Positions 1 to 7,911 of a stretch of 45,818 bases of DNA are shown in pieces. The notes below the pieces were generated by a model, which saw only the letters and a program-made list of their open reading frames with translations, was not told the DNA's origin and ran no database searches. Source of the DNA: Ignavibacteria bacterium. Lineage in GTDB: Bacteria > Bacteroidota > Ignavibacteria > Tepidaquicellales > OLB5. The stretch covers positions 1 to 45,818 of the forward strand of contig JAUQWQ010000175.1 of the NCBI GenBank assembly GCA_030835085.1. The letters run 5' to 3'. A program made the translations under genes and the position numbers. Each line of letters starts with the position of its first letter. The stretch's first letter is position 1.

Positions 1-687
1 GGAAAGAGTATTATTACTGCATATGCAAGGATTGACGGCTGGTCAGTTGGAATAGTTGCGAATCAGAGAACTATTTCAAAGACCGCAAAAGGTGAAATGC
101 AGGTTGGGGGAGTGATATATTCCGATAGTGCTGATAAAGGCGCGCGCTTTATTATGAACTGCAACCAAAAAAAAATACCATTGGTTTTTCTGCAGGATGT
201 AACGGGATTTATGGTCGGCTCCAGGGCTGAGCACGGAGGAATTATCAAAGACGGCGCAAAGATGGTTAATGCTGTGGCAAATTCCGTAGTACCTAAAATT
301 ACTATTATTGTTGGCAACAGCTACGGCGCAGGAAACTACGCAATGTGCGGCAAGGCTTATGACCCGAGGTTTATTTTCGCTTACCCAACTGCATCAATTG
401 CGGTTATGGGCGGTGCACAGGCAAGCAATGTACTTCTGAATATTAAAATAGGGCAGCTGAAGAAGCAGGGCAAAACCGAGCTTACTCAGGAAGAACAGGA
501 TGCAATGCTGAAAGAGATTAAGGATCATTACGATGCTCACGCAGACCCGCTTTATGCCGCTTCGCGGCTGTGGGTAGATGGAATAATAGATCCTGCGGAT
601 ACAAGGAAAATCATTTCAACCAGTCTTGGCTGCGCCAATAATAACCCCGAAATACCTAAGTTCAATCCGGGTGTGCTTCAGGTGTAG
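1..687 (+). CDS. Acyl-CoA carboxylase, carboxyltransferase (beta) subunit, 3' part
   Basis: The frame is open from base 1, so the gene starts upstream and 228 C-terminal residues are visible. This is the second crotonase-like half of a biotin-dependent carboxyltransferase, which moves CO2 from carboxybiotin to an acyl-CoA. Visible marks are TGFMVG (fragment residues 68-73), the acyl-CoA/biotin loop GNSYGAGN (105-112) with MCGKAY after it, and the C-terminal LWVDGIIDPADTR. The GGIIKDGAKMV and GNYAMCG forms resemble methylcrotonyl-CoA carboxylase beta more than propionyl-CoA carboxylase, so leucine catabolism is possible, but the substrate cannot be fixed from a fragment. The biotin-carrier partner is not in the window. 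An internal ATG at 97 is not the real start because homologous sequence continues upstream of it. Confidence 0.9.
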   Translation, partial: GKSIITAYARIDGWSVGIVANQRTISKTAKGEMQVGGVIYSDSADKGARFIMNCNQKKIPLVFLQDVTGFMVGSRAEHGGIIKDGAKMVNAVANSVVPKITIIVGNSYGAGNYAMCGKAYDPRFIFAYPTASIAVMGGAQASNVLLNIKIGQLKKQGKTELTQEEQDAMLKEIKDHYDAHADPLYAASRLWVDGIIDPADTRKIISTSLGCANNNPEIPKFNPGVLQV

Positions 688-741
688 TTTTGAATCAATG
701 AATATGGATTTAGAAGTGAATACAGAAAGTAAATTTATATT

Positions 742-1086
742 TTGAAAATTGTTGAAGATAAAATATCTGTTACAGAATTAAAACAAATAGCTGAAAGTGG
801 CTTCGGTGACTTTGTTAAAGGGGTGGTAGATATAGAAAAAGAAATTATGGTAATTGATGCTGAGCTGCATTCAGATGAAGAAGGATTGCTCTTGCAGAAT
901 GGTTCTCAGCAGAAAGATTTATGGGGCATTAATATCTACCCTTTTAATGAGATTGATAAAATGATCGAGTTTGATTCTATGATAAATATTCGTCCCAGGC
1001 AAGGTAACCGTTCAAGAGATGTAGAGGATATTGAAGTGCGAAACAGAATCATCTTAATTATTGAAAAATTAGTAAATTATGAATAA
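742..1086 (+). CDS. DUF5674-like small protein
   Basis: A 114-residue soluble protein read from a TTG codon; the sequence right after it (KIVEDKISVTELKQIAE) looks like a natural N-terminus and no in-frame ATG lies upstream. The core FVKGVVDIEKEIMVIDAELHSDE, then LWGINIYP, then FDSMINIRPRQGNRSR matches my memory of family DUF5674, whose function is unknown. Length is normal for the family. It starts 54 nt after the carboxylase and its last codons overlap the next gene by 8 bp, so the two small genes are probably translated together. No membrane segment or signal peptide is seen. Confidence 0.75.
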   Translation: MKIVEDKISVTELKQIAESGFGDFVKGVVDIEKEIMVIDAELHSDEEGLLLQNGSQQKDLWGINIYPFNEIDKMIEFDSMINIRPRQGNRSRDVEDIEVRNRIILIIEKLVNYE

Positions 1087-1423
1087 GGACTATCATGTTG
1101 ATCTGGCTCAGGGCAGGTGGTTCACAATGACACTAGCTGAGCAGCTTGCAAATATTGGCAGTGAAGTCAACAGAACAATCGCTTCTTTTGAAAAAGATGA
1201 TAAGGTACGCATGGATAAAGCGATTGACAGAACTCTGGAACTTTTTGACCTGACTGTGGCCGATAGAAGATGGAAAGACAGATTGAAGGAGATTACACGA
1301 AGCCGTGAATTATTCTGTTCATTATTTTTCGATCAGAAATATTATAAGGATCTCAAAAACCAAATGGACTTCCTAAATGAGTATTTTTTACAGTTTGCTG
1401 TGCTTGCAAGAGCTAAAAGATAA
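1079..1423 (+). CDS. Small helical protein coupled to DUF5674 gene
   Basis: A 114-residue, mostly alpha-helical protein whose ATG lies inside the last codons of the DUF5674 gene (8-bp overlap). I recall similar proteins (KDYHVDLAQGRWFTMTLAEQLANIGSEV at the N-terminus) beside DUF5674 genes in other genomes, but know no assigned function. The RWFTMTLAEQL stretch and the later DRRWKDRLKEITRSRELF helix are the likely conserved parts. No HEPN-type R-x4-6-H motif is present, although size and helicity resemble HEPN/antitoxin folds. The overlap suggests the two products form a complex or a regulated pair; a toxin-antitoxin role is only a guess. Confidence 0.7.
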   Translation: MNKDYHVDLAQGRWFTMTLAEQLANIGSEVNRTIASFEKDDKVRMDKAIDRTLELFDLTVADRRWKDRLKEITRSRELFCSLFFDQKYYKDLKNQMDFLNEYFLQFAVLARAKR

Positions 1424-1441
1424 ATTGCTGCAAAAGTATTA

Positions 1442-2002
1442 TTACTTTAAATAATCTATGATCTTCCCTACGTTAACATCAAATTCATTAAATGCGCTTA
1501 GCTCCATGTTGAATCTTATCTTCCGTGAGGTAAGTTCTTTTGCTGTGATCTCCATTTTTTCCCAGTTGCGGGCTGAGTTGGTTTTCTGAGCCCTATCGCG
1601 TTCCTTAATATTCTTCAGGCGCAGATCTTCCGGTGCTGTCATTCTGAAAATATAATTGCTCTTGGGGTAGGGAAGCATTGTATCGATTATCATATACCTT
1701 CGGATAGTGAAAGGTTTGCCGCCGGTTTTATTTATCCTCAGTAGTTTATTAAAATCAAAATCCGGTGTTTCTGCCGCGAGCCCGATCGGGGTATTTATGA
1801 CCTGTTGTATCATTTCCCAGTCATATTTAAACGGAGTGTTCATGTAATCTTCAAGCGGTTCTCCGTTGTATGATTTCAGGTAGTAGTCACCGGGTATCCT
1901 TGAAGCCATGTCTTCTCCAAGCTCTTTAACCAGTTTTTTTGCGAGTGTTGATTTGCCGGCACCCGCTGCGCCGCATATACTTATTACTATTTTATCGTTC
2001 AT
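1442..2002 (-). CDS. P-loop nucleoside kinase-like ATPase
   Basis: A 186-residue cytoplasmic protein with a Walker A motif GAAGAGKST at residues 11-19 and the general layout of the uridine kinase/phosphoribulokinase-like P-loop kinases. It probably phosphorylates a small molecule, but the substrate is not clear: the middle part (PFKYDWEMI, later RYMIIDTMLP) has only loose uridine-kinase character. IIDTML may be a Walker B-like strand and RNWEKMEITAKEL the lid region. It converges with the small-gene pair on the plus strand (18 nt between stops). The gene stands alone; the next minus-strand gene upstream lies beyond a hairpin pair. Confidence 0.7.
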   Translation of the reverse strand: MNDKIVISICGAAGAGKSTLAKKLVKELGEDMASRIPGDYYLKSYNGEPLEDYMNTPFKYDWEMIQQVINTPIGLAAETPDFDFNKLLRINKTGGKPFTIRRYMIIDTMLPYPKSNYIFRMTAPEDLRLKNIKERDRAQKTNSARNWEKMEITAKELTSRKIRFNMELSAFNEFDVNVGKIIDYLK

Positions 2003-2012
2003 TGAAATGTTT

Positions 2013-2081
2013 GGTCATGCTGTACTTGTTACAGCATCATGTTATTTGTTGTTTACTGATCCTGAAACAAGTTCAGGATTT
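2013..2081. repeat. Pair of inverted hairpins with compensatory changes
   Basis: Two hairpins lie between the kinase and the glycosidase. The first (2017-2037) has 8-bp arms ATGCTGTA / TACAGCAT with loop CTTGT. The second (2059-2079) has arms ATCCTGAA / TTCAGGAT with loop ACAAG. The second is the reverse complement of the first except at two positions per arm, and each change is matched on the opposite arm so pairing is kept. This is a REP-like repeat; similar words (ATGCTGAACTTGTTTCAGCAT-like) are common, as I recall, in Bacteroidota-type genomes. Confidence 0.75.
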
Positions 2082-2097
2082 CAAACGCAGAAAAATT

Positions 2098-3144
2098 CTA
2101 TTTGCTTAATTTATATTCGCTTACAAATACGGGTTGTGCTATTGCTTCTTTGTAAAACCTGAGTGATTCAGGGGATGAATCTATCTGAATTGCTGACATT
2201 GTTCCGTCATTGTTTATCCAGGTTGAGTTCCACCAGCCCACTGCCTTTATACGGCTGAACTCCGGCTGCTGTACTGTATATAACGCGCTTTGTATCCAAA
2301 GCGCTTTGTTTACATTGGGCAGGTAATCTGCAACGCCAAACTCAAGTATCGCAATCGGCTTATTACCCGATAGCTTCAGGAGTTCATCATAACCGGGCTG
2401 CATGATATCGACAAATCTCTGGTAGCTCTCGCCCCATCTCTGTGCGCCGTAGGCGCTGATGCCTATCCAGTCAATGTAACTATCGCCCGGGTAATAATTC
2501 TTTATATTGTTCCACTCTTCATCCGGTGCACCTACTGAATTCACATGAAATATCCATGTAACTTTCATTGCACCTTCATCTTTAAAGATATCTATTATAT
2601 ATCTGTACGCATCACGGTAAAGCTCCGGACCGTCTGCAAGATTTTTATCGCCGTAACCGTTGGTTGTACCTCCGCCGTTTTGTATGCCGCTCCATGGAAA
2701 CCAATCACCATTCGGTTCACCCGCAAACCCAATTAATACCGGGATGTCAGTTCTTTTTAAATCCTTAGCCCATGTTCTGAGCTCTTTCTCAAACTTGCCG
2801 TCAACAATTTTCTTAAGTGAGTACGTTTTATCATACTTATCATAAGTGCTCCACGGCAGCATTCTGATTGAGGGAATTGCGCCATACTTCCATATGTTCT
2901 TTACTGATTCAGCCGGGAATTTTATTCCGTTAAACCAGTCGCTTTGAAAATTAAGCCATACAAGTTTTTTTCCCGCAAGATTTTCGAAATGCGAAACTTC
3001 ACTATCGGAAACATTATTGGATGAAGAATAAGTTGTAGAAAAAGCAGTATGGTAAATCCCTGATTCAGGCGGAAGCAGTTTTACTTCTTTCTGCTGGCAA
3101 AAAAGATTAATTGCGGCTAATGCAAGTATGATTAATATTTTCAA
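2098..3144 (-). CDS. GH26-like endo-beta-mannanase family protein
   Basis: A 348-residue exported protein. The N-terminus (KILIILALAAINLFC) is a short signal peptide ending at Cys16, possibly a lipoprotein although Phe at -1 is not a standard lipobox residue. The rest is a TIM-barrel hydrolase resembling glycoside hydrolase family 26: FAGEPNGDWFPW (Glu143) fits the acid/base site and IAILEFGVAD (Glu268) the nucleophile. The barrel strand WIGISAYG lies between them. It may cut mannan or another beta-glycan outside the cytoplasm. It starts 4 nt after the GrpB-GNAT gene ends, so the two are likely co-transcribed, with no obvious functional link. Confidence 0.75.
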   Translation of the reverse strand: MKILIILALAAINLFCQQKEVKLLPPESGIYHTAFSTTYSSSNNVSDSEVSHFENLAGKKLVWLNFQSDWFNGIKFPAESVKNIWKYGAIPSIRMLPWSTYDKYDKTYSLKKIVDGKFEKELRTWAKDLKRTDIPVLIGFAGEPNGDWFPWSGIQNGGGTTNGYGDKNLADGPELYRDAYRYIIDIFKDEGAMKVTWIFHVNSVGAPDEEWNNIKNYYPGDSYIDWIGISAYGAQRWGESYQRFVDIMQPGYDELLKLSGNKPIAILEFGVADYLPNVNKALWIQSALYTVQQPEFSRIKAVGWWNSTWINNDGTMSAIQIDSSPESLRFYKEAIAQPVFVSEYKLSK

Positions 3145-3148
3145 TAGT

Positions 3149-4456
3149 TTAGTTTAAGTTCTGGTCGTTGATACGAACGTAATTAGGCCTGTTATACATT
3201 AAACGGAATCCATACCTCAATATGTTCCAGTAGGATGGATTCGGATTCTCTTCTGAATCTTCACCCGTGTCTACAAATACCCATTTCACACCGCGCTTGC
3301 GCGCTATGTCTATTCTGCGTTTAAGCAGCTCTCCCTGTATACCGCGCCTTCTGAATTCAGGCAGTACATTGGCAAACGAGAGATATGCGGTTTCACCCGT
3401 AATACATATTCCGGCTGAGCCGGCAGGCTTAGAGCCGTCAAATGCCATAAAATTTATCCATGGCTCAGTGCCAATTGTTGAGCTTATCACCCCGTCAAAT
3501 TCATGGGGAAAGCTAAATACTTCATTAAGCATATATGCAAAATCTGACGCGTTTTCTGCTGTCACTTCACGTATCTCAAGATCTGTTCCTTTCGATTCTA
3601 CCGGAGATGTATCCCTGTAGAAAGTAATCCAGGAGTTTGCATAATTGTAGTTCCTTGATCTCAGTAATTCTCTATTTTCATCATTCAGTAAATCAGGCGG
3701 AATCTGCAGGGCATATTTTCCTTCTTTGCCCATAAAAAAATCATCAATCACATCAAGAAACTCATTATCTATATTTTTCATTCCTAGCACTCTGTTAAGA
3801 GAAAATCCAGGGAAAATATCTGACCTGATGGCCGTTAAATTATCTTTGTGCATTAATTTGAAGCCGGCCTTGTTCATTGAGCCTTCATCTGCAAATTTGT
3901 GCATCAAGTACGTTGCTTCTGCTTCTGTCTTTTCAAACATATCACCAAAATACTTAAGCGCATCAGATTTCAGTTTTAAGCATAGTTCATCTTTTGCGTG
4001 ATTATACCCCTGCAGCTCTTCAAAATCAATATCTGCCAGTTTCAGTTTCAGGTCTTCGTATTCTTTCGCTGCTGCTTTGTTAACTGAAACGTAATCCCTG
4101 AACATCAGGTCAATATTTCTGAAATAATGACCCGCATGCGTTGCATGTATGTGAAAAGAACGTTTGCCATTAATGAATTTCCTGAAGTACCTTCTGAAGG
4201 GAAGCACATCTTCAAAATCTTTGTAATATTCATAACCCAGTTCAGTTAAAGGGGCGATAAGGCTGTGTGCATCATCAATTGACCTTGTCCCAATGTAAAT
4301 ATCAATAACCGGTTTGGCAGCTAAACCCTCAACAGAGGTACTGCCGGCATGTTCAATAATCAGGATCTTATCACCGCATTTTTGTTTTATTACAAGGGCT
4401 TCGTGTAAATACTTTTCTTTCCATGCAGGATCATATGGAACAACTTCGGTTTTCAT
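3149..4456 (-). CDS. GrpB (UPF0157) nucleotidyltransferase-like / GNAT fusion
   Basis: A 435-residue two-domain protein. Residues 1 to about 165 are a GrpB/UPF0157 domain: VPYDPAWKEKY, IIEHAGSTSVEGLAAKPVIDI (31-52) and RSFHIHATHAGH, all typical of this nucleotidyltransferase-fold family. Residues about 295-430 are a GNAT acetyltransferase with the acetyl-CoA loop RRRGIQGELL (369-378) and a YWNILRYGFRLMYNRPNY end. The region between (about 170-290) looks like the helical N-terminal part found in some two-part GNAT proteins. Each half is known alone; the fusion is unusual. GrpB-GNAT might modify a nucleotide or small molecule in two steps. No frameshift or internal start separates the halves. 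Confidence 0.8.
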   Translation of the reverse strand: MKTEVVPYDPAWKEKYLHEALVIKQKCGDKILIIEHAGSTSVEGLAAKPVIDIYIGTRSIDDAHSLIAPLTELGYEYYKDFEDVLPFRRYFRKFINGKRSFHIHATHAGHYFRNIDLMFRDYVSVNKAAAKEYEDLKLKLADIDFEELQGYNHAKDELCLKLKSDALKYFGDMFEKTEAEATYLMHKFADEGSMNKAGFKLMHKDNLTAIRSDIFPGFSLNRVLGMKNIDNEFLDVIDDFFMGKEGKYALQIPPDLLNDENRELLRSRNYNYANSWITFYRDTSPVESKGTDLEIREVTAENASDFAYMLNEVFSFPHEFDGVISSTIGTEPWINFMAFDGSKPAGSAGICITGETAYLSFANVLPEFRRRGIQGELLKRRIDIARKRGVKWVFVDTGEDSEENPNPSYWNILRYGFRLMYNRPNYVRINDQNLN

Positions 4457-4532
4457 GAATAAATACTGCTCTTAAGTATGAATGGTTAACTGTAAGATAC
4501 AATATCAAAACCACTATAAAAATCCATTTATG

Positions 4533-5387
4533 CTACAAAATTACATTAATTTTGATATCATCAAAATCTTCTAAAAGCAGTTGTTTGCCGTCAAAATTTT
4601 TCAGAACCAGCCCGGCTTCGCCGGCGCGATTCTGAATTTCCTGAATGTACTGCGCATCAGGGACTTTTATGGTAAAACTAATCATACCCATGGTATTTTC
4701 CGGAGCGGGTGAGCCGTTCCTGGATGACCATATATTTGTCCCTATATGATGGTGATAGCCCCCGGCTGAAAAGAACATCGCGCCGTTATATGATGAGTTC
4801 GTAACATTCATGCCTAAAATAAAACTGTAAAAGTTCTGAGCCTTTTTGAGGTCACTCACGTTCAGGTGGATGTGCCCGATTTCAGTATCAGGGTGAATGC
4901 CGTTCCATACATCCCTGTCATCAAGTTCATCTGTTATTACATTCAGATTCAGCGGGAGTGTATCCATTGCGATCTGTCCCATTTCATACTGCCATTCATC
5001 TTTGGGCCTGTCCGCATAAAGCTCAACTCCGTTCTCATCAGGATCTGCAAGATACAAAGCTTCGCTGACGATATGATCTGAAAAGCCCTGGAACTTGACC
5101 CTTTCTTTAAACAGCCTGAGGAAAACCCTCGCAAGCTCTTTCCTGTTTGGCAGTCTTATTGCTATATGGAAAAGCCCGGTGGTACTTTTATGTCTGTATA
5201 CTGCGGTTTTATCTTCAGCAAGTTTTAAAATGTAAGGTTGTTTGCCGTTGGCTGATAGCTCCGCAGAACTATCGGTTTGGTTTATTATTTTAAATCCCAT
5301 TAAGTGTGAGTAAAAGTTAAGAGACCTTTTCAGGTCCTTAACTTTCAGTTCCACGCTCTGAATTTTTGTATTATCAGGTATCTTCAT
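4533..5387 (-). CDS. CatE-like VOC-family extradiol dioxygenase/glyoxalase
   Basis: A 284-residue protein of two vicinal-oxygen-chelate modules. Module 1 is about 8-125 (VELKVKDLKRSLNFYSHLMGF ... DPDENGVELYADRP) and module 2 about 168-280 (GHIHLNVSDLKKAQNFYSFILGM ... GGYHHHIG). His174 and the His212-214 cluster are likely metal ligands. The EWQYEMGQIAMDTLPLNLN linker matches the CatE/YfiE group, which ring-cleaves catechols and protects against quinones in Firmicutes. It lies at the 3' end of the MarR-headed series of redox genes, supporting a role in catechol or quinone detoxification. Substrate not proven. Confidence 0.82.
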   Translation of the reverse strand: MKIPDNTKIQSVELKVKDLKRSLNFYSHLMGFKIINQTDSSAELSANGKQPYILKLAEDKTAVYRHKSTTGLFHIAIRLPNRKELARVFLRLFKERVKFQGFSDHIVSEALYLADPDENGVELYADRPKDEWQYEMGQIAMDTLPLNLNVITDELDDRDVWNGIHPDTEIGHIHLNVSDLKKAQNFYSFILGMNVTNSSYNGAMFFSAGGYHHHIGTNIWSSRNGSPAPENTMGMISFTIKVPDAQYIQEIQNRAGEAGLVLKNFDGKQLLLEDFDDIKINVIL

Positions 5388-5452
5388 TATATGTTTATTC
5401 TAACTAGTTGAGATTATCACATAAGGGTAAAACATGCTTCATACCGGAAAAT

Positions 5453-5758
5453 TCAGTTCACTGAAAAATCCGGTATTTTCATACTAATGCTGTTATGAAA
5501 AGTCAGTCTGTGTACATTGTAAAAAATGTGTTCAGCAATCGGAAAACTGTCAATCAGTGTTCTTACATTATCTTCGGATTCTGCGATGATATTTATCCAC
5601 AACTTACCGCTTTCAATTGAAAGCGCATAACTTGAAATTACCCCTTCATTCATAAGTTTATTCACCATAGCTCTTTGCCTGGGTACCAGCGAAAGAAAAT
5701 CATCGGTAAACGGAACCGGCAGGTCAATATCTGCCAGGTATTCATACATTACTATCAT
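5453..5758 (-). CDS. Small alpha-beta protein, muconolactone-isomerase/YciI-like size
   Basis: A 101-residue protein of unknown function. The reading frame is open further upstream into the deacetylase gene, but I choose ATG at 5758: GAGG sits 13 nt before it, it clears the upstream stop by 22 nt, and the product then starts with a beta strand (MIVMYEYLADIDLP). The pattern strand, RQRAMVNKLMNEGVISSYALS, SGKLWINIIAES, helix, HRLTFHN suggests a ferredoxin-like dimer such as muconolactone isomerase or YciI proteins. That fits the neighbouring CatE-like gene in an aromatic-compound context. Fold assignment is by eye only. Confidence 0.6.
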   Translation of the reverse strand: MIVMYEYLADIDLPVPFTDDFLSLVPRQRAMVNKLMNEGVISSYALSIESGKLWINIIAESEDNVRTLIDSFPIAEHIFYNVHRLTFHNSISMKIPDFSVN

Positions 5759-5780
5759 ATTTTTTATTTGTCCTCTATTA

Positions 5781-6485
5781 TTATAAACCTTCAAACAGGT
5801 CTTTAAGTTTTGGTTCATGTGTTTCCCCGTAGATCTCAAATACAGCTTCATCGGGAATCTGTTCTTTGATCTTTGTAGCGTCAATTGTTTCCTTAAAAGT
5901 TACATAACAATCAAGCGCCTTTATGGAATTTTGTACATCCTGCTTATCAACCTTTACGATACAGTCAATTTCTTCAGGTTTTGAGCCGCTTATTTTAAAA
6001 TGGGTCTGTTTCGCAGCGGCTTCTTCTGTTATTGTAAACAGCGCAAGCCTTTTTAAGTATGGAGCAGATTCCTTCATTTCAACAAACACCCGTTTAACTA
6101 TTCCGTGGATTATCAGGTGATCATGGAAGCCGCTTATTCCGTGTACTGCATATGTTACTATTACATCCGGCTTCAGGCGTTCAATTTCATCTTTCACAAC
6201 TTTTTCAATATCCCTGGGGTCCATTTCCTTCAGGCCGCTATCGGGAAGGTCCAGCACATTCATGCCTGATAAGTTAAGTACTTTTTCAACATCAAGCATT
6301 TCTTTGTACCTTATTTCACCCATTTCTTCCACAGAGTATCCGAATTTATGGCGCTGTTTTGTGGCGCCGCCTTTTGTCAGTGTAAGGAGGTAAACATCGT
6401 GACCATCCCTGCGCTGCTTTGACATTACCTGTGCGGGTCCGAATGACTCATCATCGGGATGCGGGAATATATACAGTATTTTCAT
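5781..6485 (-). CDS. LmbE/PIG-L family deacetylase
   Basis: A 234-residue zinc-dependent N-acetylglucosaminyl-type deacetylase. The zinc motif PHPDDE is at residues 8-13 and the second ligand region HGISGFHDHLIIHGIV lies mid-protein. This family removes acetyl groups from GlcNAc-malate (bacillithiol, BshB), GlcNAc-inositol (mycothiol) and related compounds. In a redox-stress cluster a role in making or recycling a low-molecular-weight thiol (BshB-like) is attractive, but BshA/BshC partners are not in the window, so this is inference. It follows the nitroreductase by 27 nt on the same strand. Confidence 0.85.
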   Translation of the reverse strand: MKILYIFPHPDDESFGPAQVMSKQRRDGHDVYLLTLTKGGATKQRHKFGYSVEEMGEIRYKEMLDVEKVLNLSGMNVLDLPDSGLKEMDPRDIEKVVKDEIERLKPDVIVTYAVHGISGFHDHLIIHGIVKRVFVEMKESAPYLKRLALFTITEEAAAKQTHFKISGSKPEEIDCIVKVDKQDVQNSIKALDCYVTFKETIDATKIKEQIPDEAVFEIYGETHEPKLKDLFEGL

Positions 6486-6512
6486 TTGAAATTATTATTT
6501 TCTTTAATTGAA

Positions 6513-7091
6513 TTACTTCCATGTTATTTTTTCTTCTACCGGAATTACTCTTTTGCCATCATATTCACTATCACTGTATCCAAGGTATATCAATCCCAAA
6601 ACATTATCATTAATATTCAGTCTCAGGAATTCCTTCATAGCATCTGTATGTGTCATTCCGCCTGTTGACCAGAAGCTAGCAATACCTAAAGATGCTGCGC
6701 CGAGCAGTATATTCTGAATAGCTGCTGCTGTAGCGGAAATTTCTTCAATTTCCGGAACGCGTTTTTGTTCATCGCGCTTCATGATGCATACTACCAGGTG
6801 CGAAAGGTTTTTCCCGTTACCCAATATCTTTTCATATTTATCATTATTGAATTTATCTTCCGCAACGCTTTTTCTGTAAAGCTCAGCATGATGAGAAACG
6901 AATTCTTTTGCTTTTTGACCTGCATAAACAATGAACCTCCATGGTTCAGTATGTTTATGTGTGGGTGCCCAGTCAGCAAGCTCTAAAAGCTGCTTCACCT
7001 GTTCATCTGGTACAGAGTTGCCGTTCATCTTTGAAGGCTTTACAGTCCTGCGTTTTTTTATTACAGTTGATACAACATCGAAATCACTCAT
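6513..7091 (-). CDS. Nitroreductase family flavoprotein
   Basis: A 192-residue FMN-dependent oxidoreductase of the nitroreductase family. Typical marks are the N-terminal KKRRTVKP FMN-phosphate loop, LLELADWAPTHKHTEPWRFIVY, then AIQNILLGAASLGIASFWSTGG and the C-terminal LGLIYLGYSD. The THKHTEPWRF form resembles the YdjA branch. Such enzymes reduce quinones and nitro compounds with NAD(P)H. It sits 15 nt after the pirin gene, consistent with one transcript from the MarR/YceI side. Confidence 0.88.
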   Translation of the reverse strand: MSDFDVVSTVIKKRRTVKPSKMNGNSVPDEQVKQLLELADWAPTHKHTEPWRFIVYAGQKAKEFVSHHAELYRKSVAEDKFNNDKYEKILGNGKNLSHLVVCIMKRDEQKRVPEIEEISATAAAIQNILLGAASLGIASFWSTGGMTHTDAMKEFLRLNINDNVLGLIYLGYSDSEYDGKRVIPVEEKITWK

Positions 7092-7106
7092 ATTAATATT
7101 AATTTT

Positions 7107-7817
7107 TTAATTCATTGGAACTTCTATCAACAGCAATTCGGAGTTTTCATTTGCGGAAATTGTGACTTCATCAGTATCTTCAATTCCCAAGCCGTCACGC
7201 TTACCGAGTTTTACTCCGGCAGCTGTAACTGAACCTTCTAAAAGGAACAAATATAAGCTATTTCCTTTTTTATTGATATTATATGAAACATCCTTACCTT
7301 TTTCGAGGTTCACCAGTGAAAAATAGGCATCCTGATTTATCCATAGACTCCCTTTATTCTTATCAGGAGAAACAACAAGCTGAAATTTGTTCTTCCTGTC
7401 ATCAGCGTTGTATGTTTTCTGGTCATACCTTGGTTTTATATCCCGCTCTTTTGGGAATATCCAGATCTGCAGGAAATTTACTTCATCCTTTTGGGATGCG
7501 TTGTATTCACTGTGGTACAGCCCTGAACCTGCTGACATAATCTGTACATCTCCGGTATTTATAACATGCTCATTGCCGGTGCTGTCTTTATGAGCCAGTG
7601 AGCCTTTTAAAGGGATTGAAATAATTTCCATGTTATCATGCGGGTGAGTGCCGAAACCTTCACCCGGCTGTACTATATCATCATTCAATACACGCAGCAA
7701 TCCGAATCTTACCCTTTCAGGGTTATGATAAGACGCGAAACTGAATGTATGGTGTGAATTCAACCATCCGTGATCAGCTTTGCCGCGCGAATCTGCTTTA
7801 TGCAATGTTGTTTTCAT
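7107..7817 (-). CDS. Pirin family protein (YhhW-like quercetinase)
   Basis: A 236-residue bicupin of the pirin family. The N-terminus (HGWLNSHHTFSFASYHNPERV, RVLNDDIVQPGEGFGTHPHDNMEIIS) carries the metal-binding HPH pattern. A further His and Glu come from SAGSGLYHSEYN. The E. coli homologue YhhW oxidises quercetin in vitro, and pirins often sit next to quinone- or oxidant-response genes. The C-terminal half is the degenerate second cupin. It lies 94 nt after YceI, so it could share that transcript or have its own start. Confidence 0.88.
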   Translation of the reverse strand: MKTTLHKADSRGKADHGWLNSHHTFSFASYHNPERVRFGLLRVLNDDIVQPGEGFGTHPHDNMEIISIPLKGSLAHKDSTGNEHVINTGDVQIMSAGSGLYHSEYNASQKDEVNFLQIWIFPKERDIKPRYDQKTYNADDRKNKFQLVVSPDKNKGSLWINQDAYFSLVNLEKGKDVSYNINKKGNSLYLFLLEGSVTAAGVKLGKRDGLGIEDTDEVTISANENSELLLIEVPMN

Positions 7818-7911
7818 TTTTTATTCTATTATCTGTTATTATTAGTTTGATCTTTTTCTGCTCACTTATTTGAAGCAGTAAATTTAACGATTTATTTTAT
7901 AAATTAAAAAC

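Noticed and set aside
1079-1423. HEPN ribonuclease
   Set aside because: The helical protein is the right size but lacks the R-x4-6-H motif.
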